Positions 8,676-16,517 of a DNA stretch of 64,000 nucleotides are shown piece after piece. This DNA is from Desulfovibrio psychrotolerans (GTDB lineage: Bacteria; Desulfobacterota; Desulfovibrionia; Desulfovibrionales; Desulfovibrionaceae), in NCBI RefSeq assembly GCF_013340305.1, contig NZ_BLVP01000035.1:1-64000 (forward strand), in the 5' to 3' direction. The translations under genes and the position numbers were made by a program. The notes under the pieces are model-generated. The model was not told the DNA's origin. It was given only the letters and a program-made list of their open reading frames with translations, and did no database searches. Numbering within the stretch: position 1 is the first letter of the stretch; every line of letters begins with the position of its first letter.

Positions 8676-9500
8676 ATGCCCCACACCATACCCGGAGAAT
8701 GTCCGACCAGACATGAAACCAGCCATGAGGCCGGACATGAACCCGGACGAACGGCTGAACATACGGCCCGACATGTATCGGAACATGTCTCAGAACATGT
8801 CTCAGAACATGCAGCCCGGAACACAGCCCCCGGCACGTCCCGCATAGTGCCCGACAGTCATACCGGCAAACGCGCAGAAATCGCAGACAACGAAACGCTT
8901 GCCGCCCTGCGGGACTTTTTTGCGGCCACAGGCGCAGCCGACCTGCGGGATGCCGCCAGCCGCATCGCCGCCGCGACAGGTTCTCCCCTGCCCGCCGAAA
9001 CCGACTGGACCACCGCCGAGTATCTCTTCAACAGGCTGTTCGTGGGTCCGGCAGCCGTGCCCGCGCCGCCCTATGCCTCCGCCTACGGCGATGACGAATC
9101 CCTGCTCATGGGCAAACCCGCGCAGGCCGCGCGGCAGGCATACCGCAGCATGGGGCTGGCCGTACCCCGTCAGGGCACGATTCCGGATGACCATCTGGCC
9201 TTTGAGCTGGACGCCGTGCTCGCCCTGCGCTCCCTTGCAGAGGCGTCTCCCTCCAGTCCTGCAGGGCCGCACGCGGCCTTCATCACCGACCATATGGCCT
9301 GCTGGCTGCCCCGTTTCATTCAGGCAGTGCGGGCTAACCTGCCTTCCGGCACCGCCGAAGGTATGCCCGGCCCCCCGGAACACACGGTGTGTCCCGTCAC
9401 GCTGGCCGTAGACACGCTCGCCGCGTGGCTGGACGAAGAAACCCGAAGCATGGCGGCATCCAGTCCGCATTCCCAGAACACCAACTCCAAGGAGGAGTAG
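8676..9500 (+). CDS. TorD/DmsD-family chaperone with His-rich N-terminal extension
   Basis: GGAGGT precedes the ATG. Residues ~70-270 match the all-helical TorD/DmsD family (LAALRDFFAATGAADLRD..., YLFNRLFVGP, PYASAYGD, DDHLAFELDAVLALRSL). These proteins bind the Tat signal and help load the Mo-bisPGD cofactor into the partner oxidoreductase. The next gene is exactly such a Tat-exported enzyme, 2 bp downstream. The unusual part is the first ~55 residues, which are rich in His, Glu and Arg and contain an EHVS tandem repeat; this is not normal for the family. It could bind metal or simply be repeat expansion. Confidence 0.85.
   Translation: MPHTIPGECPTRHETSHEAGHEPGRTAEHTARHVSEHVSEHVSEHAARNTAPGTSRIVPDSHTGKRAEIADNETLAALRDFFAATGAADLRDAASRIAAATGSPLPAETDWTTAEYLFNRLFVGPAAVPAPPYASAYGDDESLLMGKPAQAARQAYRSMGLAVPRQGTIPDDHLAFELDAVLALRSLAEASPSSPAGPHAAFITDHMACWLPRFIQAVRANLPSGTAEGMPGPPEHTVCPVTLAVDTLAAWLDEETRSMAASSPHSQNTNSKEE
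8769..8810. repeat. 12-bp tandem repeat encoding EHVS units in the TorD-like gene
   Basis: Exact units GAACATGTCTCA lie at 8781-8792 and 8793-8804. A degenerate unit precedes them (8769-8780) and a half unit follows. They translate to HVSEHVSEHVSEH and are in frame. Confidence 0.85.
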
Positions 9501-9502
9501 CC

Positions 9503-11755
9503 ATGAAGGAAAAAAACAGTGGTCTGAGCAGGCGGAGATTCCTGCAGGGAATCTCCGCAGCAGGCGCAGCGGCCCTGCTGCCCTGCCGTTTCCTCATGCC
9601 GCATTCCGCGCAGGCCGCGGCATTCTCTGAGCAGGAATATCAGGTGTTCCGCAACGCCTGTCCGCGCAACTGTTATGACACCTGCTCCATTAAAACCTAC
9701 GTACAGGACGGGGTGGTCAAGTTCATAGAGGGAGCACAGGAATCCACCTTCACGCACGGCGGCCTGTGTGTGAAGGGCTATGCCTATCCCCGCCGCGTCT
9801 ACAGCCCCGACCGCATCAAATACCCCATGGTGCAGGACGGACGCCGCACCGGCAACTGGCGCCGCGTAACGTGGGACGAGGCCATGGACCGCATAGCCCG
9901 CAAGGTGCTGGAACTGAAGGAACAGGATGGCAGCCTGCTGGGGCTTGGCCTGACCAAATATTCCGGCAACTTCGGCATCACCAACTACGGCGTGGAAGGC
10001 ATGATGTCCTCCCTCGGCTACACCACGCGCTTTGTGGGCACCCCCTGCTGGCCCGCAGGCATAGACGCCCAGAATTACGACTTGGGCGACATGTGGTGCA
10101 ACGACCCGGAAGACATGGTGAAGTCGCGCTACATCATCATCTGGGGCGCAAACCCTGCGTGGTGCTCCGTGCACTCCATGAAGTACGTGATGGAAGCCAA
10201 ACGACGCGGAGCCAAGGTGGTGGTCATAGACCCCGTATTCACGCAGACTGCCGCCAAGGGCGATGTGTTCTGGCAGCCGGAAACATCCAGCGACGGCGCT
10301 CTGGCACTGGGCATGGCCCGCCACATTCTTGATGCGGGCCTTGTGGACCGCGACTTTGTGAACAACCATTCCGTGGGATTCAACGAATTTGCCGACTACC
10401 TGCGTGCCAACGTGACCGTGGAGTGGGCGGCGGAACGCAGCGGCATTCCCGCACAGCAGATACGCGAGGTGGCGGAAGAGTTTGCCTCGGCAGACCCGGC
10501 CACCATCTGGATAGGCTACGGCATGCAGCGGCATACCAACGGCGGCGCTTCCGTGCGCGCCATTGACGCGCTGGTGGCCATGACCGGCAACGTGGGCAAG
10601 GAAGGCGGCGGTGCACGCTATGGACATCTGCGCACATGGGGCTTCAACTACCACGCCCTGCTCCAGAAGCAGCCCGAGGGAGCAGTGGGCTTTGTGGGCG
10701 GCGGCGGACCCAAGGGCGACTTCGACTTCACCAAGGAAGAGGCAGCCGCCAGCTACACCGACCGCACGGTTAACATCAACAAGACCGCGCAGGCCATACT
10801 GGATACCAAAGACCCCGCCATCCGCATGCTCTGGGTTTCCTGCAAGAACCCCTTTGCGCAGGACTTCGACCGGCCCAAGCTCGAAAAGGCCTTTGACACG
10901 CTGGATCTGGTGGTTTCCGTGGAACAGTTCTTCACCGAAACCGTGAGCAATTCCGACATCGTGCTTCCCGTGACCACGCTGTTCGAGGAATGGACGGTGA
11001 ACGTCTCCTACTGGCACTACTGGATGGGGCTGAACGAGCAGGCCATAACGCCCATGTTCGAAACCAAATCCAATATCGAAATAGCGGCCCTGCTCTCCAA
11101 AAAGATGAACGAGCTTTCCCCCGGCTCCTGCACTTTCCCGCAGGAAATAGACACCCGCGAATGGCTGGAGAAAGAGTTCAATCAGGGCATCTACGACACC
11201 TTCGGCATCTCGCACTGGACAGACCTGCGCAACGGCCCCGCCAAGGCGCGTATGGCCTCCAGTGCTTCGTGGCACGACAAGGCCTTCGGCACGCCTTCCG
11301 GTAAATACGAGTTCAGGTCCGAGCTGTGCGAGCAGAACGGCCACGCGGCCCTGCCCGTCTACAAGGAAGGCCGCAAGCCCTATGACGTATTCCGCGTGCT
11401 GACACCGCACACCCAGTTCGGCCTGCATTCGCAGTTCATCAATCTGGACTGGATGAAGGAATACAACAAGGAACCGTTCATCTACATGCATCCTGATGCG
11501 GCCCGCGAAAAAGGCATTGCCGACCTGGACACCGTGCGCGTCTTCAACAAGGTGGGCGAGGTGCGCAGCCGCGTCAAGCTTACCCGCAACGTGGCAAAGG
11601 ACTGCCTGCTCATGTACGAGGCGTGGTTCGGGCCGGAATCCACATTCAACGTGCAGAATCTGGTGGACGACGAGGCATCCGACATGGGCGCCTTCAAGAC
11701 CGGGGCACCGGGCGTAGCCCTGCACGACCAGTTCGCCAATGTGGAAAAGCTTTAA
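9503..11755 (+). CDS. Tat-exported molybdopterin oxidoreductase, catalytic subunit (DMSO reductase family)
   Basis: From the ATG at 9503 (GGAGG upstream) the protein has 750 residues. It opens with a Tat signal SRRRFLQG (residues 9-16). The N-terminal [4Fe-4S] motif has C53, C57, C61 and C89 (ACPRNCYDTC...LCVKG). Mo-bisPGD-binding segments follow (IIIWGANPAWCSVHSMKY, VVVIDPVFTQTAAKGD, VLPVTTLFEEW). The GTPCWPAG segment contains C182, which could be a molybdenum ligand, but this is uncertain. The operon supplies an FeS electron-transfer subunit and a DmsC-like anchor, as in DMSO, polysulfide/thiosulfate or tetrathionate reductases, and the sequence does not settle which substrate. The mature enzyme should act in the periplasm in quinone-linked respiration. 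Confidence 0.9.
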   Translation: MKEKNSGLSRRRFLQGISAAGAAALLPCRFLMPHSAQAAAFSEQEYQVFRNACPRNCYDTCSIKTYVQDGVVKFIEGAQESTFTHGGLCVKGYAYPRRVYSPDRIKYPMVQDGRRTGNWRRVTWDEAMDRIARKVLELKEQDGSLLGLGLTKYSGNFGITNYGVEGMMSSLGYTTRFVGTPCWPAGIDAQNYDLGDMWCNDPEDMVKSRYIIIWGANPAWCSVHSMKYVMEAKRRGAKVVVIDPVFTQTAAKGDVFWQPETSSDGALALGMARHILDAGLVDRDFVNNHSVGFNEFADYLRANVTVEWAAERSGIPAQQIREVAEEFASADPATIWIGYGMQRHTNGGASVRAIDALVAMTGNVGKEGGGARYGHLRTWGFNYHALLQKQPEGAVGFVGGGGPKGDFDFTKEEAAASYTDRTVNINKTAQAILDTKDPAIRMLWVSCKNPFAQDFDRPKLEKAFDTLDLVVSVEQFFTETVSNSDIVLPVTTLFEEWTVNVSYWHYWMGLNEQAITPMFETKSNIEIAALLSKKMNELSPGSCTFPQEIDTREWLEKEFNQGIYDTFGISHWTDLRNGPAKARMASSASWHDKAFGTPSGKYEFRSELCEQNGHAALPVYKEGRKPYDVFRVLTPHTQFGLHSQFINLDWMKEYNKEPFIYMHPDAAREKGIADLDTVRVFNKVGEVRSRVKLTRNVAKDCLLMYEAWFGPESTFNVQNLVDDEASDMGAFKTGAPGVALHDQFANVEKL

Positions 11756-11767
11756 GGAGAGTGGACA

Positions 11768-12328
11768 ATGAACAAGCAATACGCCTTTCTGGTGGATTCC
11801 GAGCGCTGCATAGGCTGCTTTACCTGCGCCATGGCGTGCCGCAACTACTACCGGCATGAAAAGGGAGTGGTCTGGCGGCATGTCTACCCGCTGCATGAGG
11901 AAATATATCCTCACAGGGAGCGGGCCTTTTTCTCGCTGGCCTGCAACCACTGTGAAAACCCCGCCTGCCTGAACGTGTGCCCTGCACGGGCCTATACCAA
12001 ACGCGAAGAGGACGGCGTGGTGGTGCACCATCAGGAACGGTGCATAGGCTGCGGCAACTGCATACGCTCCTGTCCCTACGGAGCGCCTGTCTACAACCCC
12101 GTGGAGAAACGGGCGGAAAAGTGCAGCCTGTGCCACGAGCGGCTGGATGCGGGCCTTGAGCCCGCCTGTGTGCAGAGCTGCCCCGTTCAGGCCATACGGC
12201 TGGTAGACCTGAACACGCTGGAACCGGGCAACGAAGTGCAGTTCCCCCCCGGATTCCCCAAGAACACCAAGGTGAACCCCACCACACGGTTCATCCTGCC
12301 CAAAGCACCGACAATGGTGAGGAGGTAG
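11768..12328 (+). CDS. Four-cluster ferredoxin-type electron-transfer subunit (DmsB-like)
   Basis: The 186-residue protein carries four Cys motifs: CIGCFTCAMAC (14-24), CNHCENPACLNVC, CIGCGNCIRSC and CSLCHERLDAGLEPAC followed by CP. This is the DmsB/PsrB/NrfC pattern with four [4Fe-4S] clusters. It would pass electrons between the membrane anchor and the catalytic subunit. It starts 12 bp after the catalytic gene, with AAGGAG upstream, and ends 4 bp before the anchor gene. Confidence 0.93.
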   Translation: MNKQYAFLVDSERCIGCFTCAMACRNYYRHEKGVVWRHVYPLHEEIYPHRERAFFSLACNHCENPACLNVCPARAYTKREEDGVVVHHQERCIGCGNCIRSCPYGAPVYNPVEKRAEKCSLCHERLDAGLEPACVQSCPVQAIRLVDLNTLEPGNEVQFPPGFPKNTKVNPTTRFILPKAPTMVRR

Positions 12329-12332
12329 TCAC

Positions 12333-13124
12333 ATGCAATCCATGGAAATACCGCTGGTCCTGTTCACGGTGCTCTCGCAGGCATCCGTGGGCATAGCGCT
12401 CATGAGCGCCGCGCTTCTGGCAACCGGCCCGCAGTCCGGGCAGGGCGCCAACATTGCCAAGGGCTGGGCAGCCGCCACGGCTCTCATGGTCGTGGGCGTG
12501 CTCGCCTCACTGTTCCATCTTGGTCATCCGCTGGAATCCTTCCGCGCTCTGGCGCATCTGGAAAAGGCGTGGCTCAGCCGCGAGGTGCTGGCCGCTGGCG
12601 TCTTTGCGGTGCTGGCCGCAGCCGCCATCCGTGCAAATCAGTCCGCCGCGCTGGTATACGCAAGCGCCGCCACCGGGCTTATGCTGCTGCTGGCATCCGG
12701 CATGACCTACGCCCCCGCTGCCCTGCCCGCCGTGAACAACGCCCTGCCCACCATCTTCTTTGTCATCTCCGCCGTGGTGCTGGGTGCCGGGTTCGTCAGC
12801 TGGTTCGCGGCATCGTCCGCACAGCCGCTGCTCCGGCGCATCTTCAGCACGGCTCTGGTGGTGGGACTGGTGGTCAGCCTTGCCGCCCCGTGCGTCTGGC
12901 TCTCCGGCGGCGAGATCATGCGCCAGACCGGCCTTGCATGGCTGGGCTCCGGCCTGTACTGGACGCACATTGTCATCATGGCGGCATGCCTTGCCGTGAC
13001 GGCAAAAGCCGACTTCATCCCCCGCTGGCTGCCCCTGCTCGCACTGGCGGGAGAACTGGCAGGGCGCGCGGCCTTCTTTGCGGACACCGTGCATACGGCC
13101 ACGCATATGGGCGGCGTATACTGA
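12333..13124 (+). CDS. DmsC-type membrane anchor subunit
   Basis: The 263-residue protein is almost wholly hydrophobic, with about eight predicted membrane segments. It begins MQSMEIPLVLFTVLSQASVG and contains SLFHLGHPLESFRALAHL, characteristic of the DmsC family (quinol oxidation and membrane attachment). GGAGG lies 7 nt before the ATG. As the last gene of the torD-like/catalytic/FeS/anchor set it completes a quinone-linked reductase or dehydrogenase. Confidence 0.88.
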   Translation: MQSMEIPLVLFTVLSQASVGIALMSAALLATGPQSGQGANIAKGWAAATALMVVGVLASLFHLGHPLESFRALAHLEKAWLSREVLAAGVFAVLAAAAIRANQSAALVYASAATGLMLLLASGMTYAPAALPAVNNALPTIFFVISAVVLGAGFVSWFAASSAQPLLRRIFSTALVVGLVVSLAAPCVWLSGGEIMRQTGLAWLGSGLYWTHIVIMAACLAVTAKADFIPRWLPLLALAGELAGRAAFFADTVHTATHMGGVY

Positions 13125-13150
13125 TAAGACCCATCCCCGTTAACACACAG

Positions 13151-13178
13151 TCCGGGGCGGCGCACAGGCCGCTCCGGA
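13151..13178 (+). terminator. Hairpin after the oxidoreductase operon
   Basis: TCCGGGGCGGC (13151-13161) pairs with GCCGCTCCGGA (13168-13178), with one G-U, around a 6-nt loop, 26 nt after the anchor stop codon. The downstream T-tract is poor (CCTTGAGC), so it may be a 3'-end stabiliser or a weak terminator. Confidence 0.5.
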
Positions 13179-13375
13179 CCTTGAGCAGGGCCGGCTGCAT
13201 CGGCCGCATGCGGCAACACTCTCCATCTTGTTTAAAAAAGCACAATATATTCGATGCGTGACAGAATCGCCGCATCCGCCCTATACTGCCCTGAAGTCAC
13301 AGGTCCATCTCCGGCTCCGCTCCGGCTTCGCCTCCCGCACGTGCATGCGGGCATCTTCTTACAGCGCAGGATGCT

Positions 13376-15049
13376 ATGAACATCGGAAACTACACCTTTG
13401 AAGAATTCAAGCAGTTGGCTGCCGGGTTCCACGGCTACCCCGCCCCCGGTCTTCTCATCGGCGGCTACATGGTGGAGGAAGCCCGGGTCCGGCTTCCGGA
13501 AGGCACTCTTTTCGAGGCCATGGTGGAAACATCCAAATGCCTGCCGGACGCCGTGCAGTTGCTGACCCTGTGTTCCACCGGCAACCAGTGGATGAAAGTG
13601 CTCAATCTGGGCCGCTACGCCCTTTCGCTGTACGACAAATTTTCCGGCGAAGGCTGGCGCGTGTATGTGGATTCCGAAAAGCTTAAGGCATGGCCGGAAA
13701 TCCACGGCTGGTTCATGAAGCTCAAGCCCAAAAAAGAACAGGACACAGACAGACTGTTCGCGGAAATAGAAGCTGCCGGAGCCACCATCTGTTCGGTGCA
13801 GCAGATTGTCATCCGCTCCAAATATCTCGGCCACTCGCACATGAGTGCCATTTCGGAATGCCCGGTATGCCGCGAGGCATATCCGCTGACGGACGGAGCC
13901 ATCTGCCGGGGCTGTCAGGGCGAAGCCCCCTACAGCGTTGTACACGGGAGCACCGGTGCCGGAGCTTCGCTGGCCGGAACAGGCAGTGCTGGCGTTGCCG
14001 GCAGCGTGCTTTCCCGCCCCGCCCTGCGCACTGTTTCCGCAGAAGAGGCCGTGGGGCAGAAAGCCCTGCACGACATGACCCAGATTATCCCCGGCGAGAC
14101 CAAGGAACCCGCTTTCCGCGCCGGGCAGGAACTTTCGGTGGGCGATGTGTGCCGTCTGCAGCAGATGGGCCGCTTCCGCGTGCATGTGGAAGACCAGGTC
14201 CCCGGTGACGAATGGGTGCACGAAAACGATGCCGTGGCTGCCTTTGCCGCCCGCATGGCGGGAGAGGGCATTGAGTACGACCTGCCTCCCGCCGAGGGCA
14301 AAATCAACTTCCGCGCCGCCCATGACGGTCTGCTGTCCATAGACCTCGACGCCCTGGAACGCTTCAACCTCTGCCCCAACGTCATGCTCGCCACACGGCA
14401 GTCCGCCTCGCTGGTGGACAGCGGCAAGGATGTGGCAGGGTGCCGCGCCATTCCCCTATACATTTCCCGCGACCACTTCAGCCGCGCCATGGCTGCACTG
14501 GGCCATGAACCCCTGCTGCGCGTCCTGCCGCTGCGCAAGGCGCGGGTGGGCATTCTGGTCACGGGCACAGAGGTCTTCAAGGGCATCATTCAGGACAAGT
14601 TCGCGCCCATCATCACCAACAAGGTAGTGGCGCTGGGTTCGTCAGTCTCCGGCTCGCTCATCGTACCGGACGACCGCGCCATGATAGCGGACGGCGTGCG
14701 CAGCCTGCTGGACGGCGGAGCGGATCTCATCGTCACCACGGCAGGCCTTTCCGTGGACCCGGACGACGTAACCCTGCCCGCTCTGGAAGACGCGGGGCTC
14801 ACGGACGTGCTTTACGGCGTTCCCGTGCTTCCCGGCACCATGACCCTGCTGGGCCGCATCGGCACGGCGCAGGTCATCGGCGTGCCCGCCTGCGCGCTGT
14901 TCTTCAAGACCACCGGGTTTGACCTGCTGCTCCCGCGCCTGCTCGCAAGCGACACCATCACCCGCAAGGAACTGGCGCGCTACGGCGAAGGCGGCTTCTG
15001 CCTGCAATGCAAGGCGTGCACCTTCCCCAAGTGCCCGTTCGGAAAATAA
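13376..15049 (+). CDS. FmdE-like / MoeA-MoaB-like molybdopterin-binding fusion protein
   Basis: The 557-residue protein has an N-terminal FmdE-type domain (TFEEFKQLAAGFHGYPAPG... CSTGNQW... SLYDKFSGEGWRVYVD). A CPVC...CRGC zinc ribbon follows at about 162-180. The C-terminal half is MoCF-biosynthesis-like, as in MoeA/MogA (VGILVTGTEVFKGIIQDKF, GGADLIVTTAGLSVDPDDVT, VYGVPVLPG-type loop). It ends with CLQCKACTFPKC, another possible metal site. The FmdE name comes from formylmethanofuran dehydrogenase operons. Lying about 250 bp after a Mo-enzyme operon, it probably takes part in handling or delivering the molybdopterin cofactor; no reaction can be assigned with certainty. Confidence 0.8.
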   Translation: MNIGNYTFEEFKQLAAGFHGYPAPGLLIGGYMVEEARVRLPEGTLFEAMVETSKCLPDAVQLLTLCSTGNQWMKVLNLGRYALSLYDKFSGEGWRVYVDSEKLKAWPEIHGWFMKLKPKKEQDTDRLFAEIEAAGATICSVQQIVIRSKYLGHSHMSAISECPVCREAYPLTDGAICRGCQGEAPYSVVHGSTGAGASLAGTGSAGVAGSVLSRPALRTVSAEEAVGQKALHDMTQIIPGETKEPAFRAGQELSVGDVCRLQQMGRFRVHVEDQVPGDEWVHENDAVAAFAARMAGEGIEYDLPPAEGKINFRAAHDGLLSIDLDALERFNLCPNVMLATRQSASLVDSGKDVAGCRAIPLYISRDHFSRAMAALGHEPLLRVLPLRKARVGILVTGTEVFKGIIQDKFAPIITNKVVALGSSVSGSLIVPDDRAMIADGVRSLLDGGADLIVTTAGLSVDPDDVTLPALEDAGLTDVLYGVPVLPGTMTLLGRIGTAQVIGVPACALFFKTTGFDLLLPRLLASDTITRKELARYGEGGFCLQCKACTFPKCPFGK

Positions 15050-15136
15050 GCAGAACAGCCTGATTTTTTCAGCGATTCCGCAACACGCCGTTGCCTTCGC
15101 GCATGTTCTGTGCATTAATGGAACCGGAAACAAAAC

Positions 15137-15164
15137 GGCCGCCGCATCTTCCGGTGCGGCGGCC
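15137..15164 (-). terminator. Perfect GC-rich hairpin with T-rich tail on the minus strand
   Basis: GGCCGCCGCA (15137-15146) and TGCGGCGGCC (15155-15164) pair perfectly around an 8-nt loop. On the minus strand the stem is followed by GTTTTGTTTCC, as in an intrinsic terminator, although both flanking genes are on the plus strand. On the plus strand it may still end the FmdE/MoeA-like transcript weakly. Confidence 0.45.
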
Positions 15165-15207
15165 ACCCCTTCCGGCAGAGCAGATTGCGACATCGCGGAG
15201 CAGGGCA

Positions 15208-16512
15208 ATGACCCACACTTCTCCGGACACATACCGGCGTTTGGTCAGACACACGGCAGCCTGCCTGCTGCTCTGTCTGTCTGCGCTGTTTACCATGCCT
15301 GCGCACACCGCACGGGCGGAGCATCCCATCACCCTGCTGCACTACTGGACAGGCTCTATGGCCGGGGGCATAGCCGACATGGTAGATGCCTACAACGCAC
15401 GCTCACCCGCCATTCCCGTCAAAGCCGTGGGCATGGAGCACGAATCCTTCAAAACCGCCATACGCGGCATGCTGGCCTCCGGCAACGGGCCGGACATCTT
15501 CAGTTACTGGGCCGGGGCGCGTACACAGTCGCTTATCGATGCCGGACAGCTGGCCCCCGTGGACGCGGTGTGGAACGCCTCCAACCTCTCCGCCGTTTTC
15601 CCTCCTGCGGTGGCGCAGGCCTGCACCTACAACGGTCAAAAATACGCCATTCCTGTCACCCAGCACCTTGTGGGTTTTTTTTATAACGTCAAACAGTTTG
15701 CCGCCCTTGGCCTTGAACCGCCCGCAACATGGGAACAGTTTCTTGCCGTGTGCGGGAAGCTGCGCGCCGCCGGAGTGGCCCCTCTGGCACTCGGCAACAG
15801 GGAACGCTGGCCCGCGCAGTTCTGGTTCGACTACCTGCTCCTGCGCACCGCCGGGCCTGAATACCGGCAACGCCTGATGCAGAGCAGGGCCGCCTATACG
15901 GACAGCGAAGTGGTTCGGGCCTTTACCCTGTGGAGACAGCTTCTGGATGCAGGGTACTTCAGCCCCGTCACGGAATCGGCAGACTGGGCAGAGGCCGCGC
16001 GCGAGGTACGCGAAGGCAGGGCGGGCATGACCCTCATGGGCACGTGGGTCATGGGGTATTACGCTGAACAGCTTGGCTGGAAGGAAGGGGAGGATTACGA
16101 CTTCTTCGTCTTTCCCGCCATAGAACCGGGTGTGCCGCTCGTGGCCGTAGGCCCCATAGATGTTCTGGTCATGGCACCACATGGGCACGAGCAGGAGATG
16201 CGGCAGGTGCTGGCCTATTTTGCGGATACGGAACTGCAGCAGGTCATGAGTCTGGGTTCAGGCGCACTGGCCCCAAGTTCCCTTGTACCCCCGGACTTCT
16301 ATTCCCCGCTCAAGCGGCGTCTGGCAACCATTGTGCAGCATGCGGAAAGCTGGCAGTTCGCCTACGACCTTACTGTACCGCCGGTTACCGCCGATGCCGG
16401 GCTGGGCCTTTTTGCCGCCTTCCTGCGCGGCGAGCAGCGGCTGGATTCCCTGCTGCGCAGCATGCAGAAACGCATGGAAGCGGCAAGCCCTGTGCCCGGA
16501 AAGGCTCCCTGA
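15208..16512 (+). CDS. ABC-type extracellular solute-binding protein, family 1 (sugar type)
   Basis: From the ATG at 15208 (GGAG 7 nt upstream) the protein has 434 residues. It has a signal peptide (HTAACLLLCLSALFTMPAHTARA). The fold signatures of bacterial family-1 binding proteins follow: ITLLHYWTGSMAGGIADMVDAY, GNGPDIFSYWAG, YAIPVTQHLVGFFYN, PATWEQFLAVCGKLRAAGVAPLALG and MTLMGTWVMGYYAE. These usually bind oligosaccharides. No permease or ATPase gene is nearby. It converges on a membrane histidine kinase whose stop is 5 bp away, so it may act as a sensory binding protein or with a remote transporter. Confidence 0.85.
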   Translation: MTHTSPDTYRRLVRHTAACLLLCLSALFTMPAHTARAEHPITLLHYWTGSMAGGIADMVDAYNARSPAIPVKAVGMEHESFKTAIRGMLASGNGPDIFSYWAGARTQSLIDAGQLAPVDAVWNASNLSAVFPPAVAQACTYNGQKYAIPVTQHLVGFFYNVKQFAALGLEPPATWEQFLAVCGKLRAAGVAPLALGNRERWPAQFWFDYLLLRTAGPEYRQRLMQSRAAYTDSEVVRAFTLWRQLLDAGYFSPVTESADWAEAAREVREGRAGMTLMGTWVMGYYAEQLGWKEGEDYDFFVFPAIEPGVPLVAVGPIDVLVMAPHGHEQEMRQVLAYFADTELQQVMSLGSGALAPSSLVPPDFYSPLKRRLATIVQHAESWQFAYDLTVPPVTADAGLGLFAAFLRGEQRLDSLLRSMQKRMEAASPVPGKAP

Positions 16513-16517
16513 GCCTT

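Noticed and set aside
9320-12136. A 938-codon open frame on the minus strand across the oxidoreductase operon
   Set aside because: It is antisense to the Tat-signal molybdoenzyme and FeS genes, which have ribosome sites and full motifs. The antisense product is His/Gly/Val-rich with no recognisable domain, as expected in high-GC DNA.
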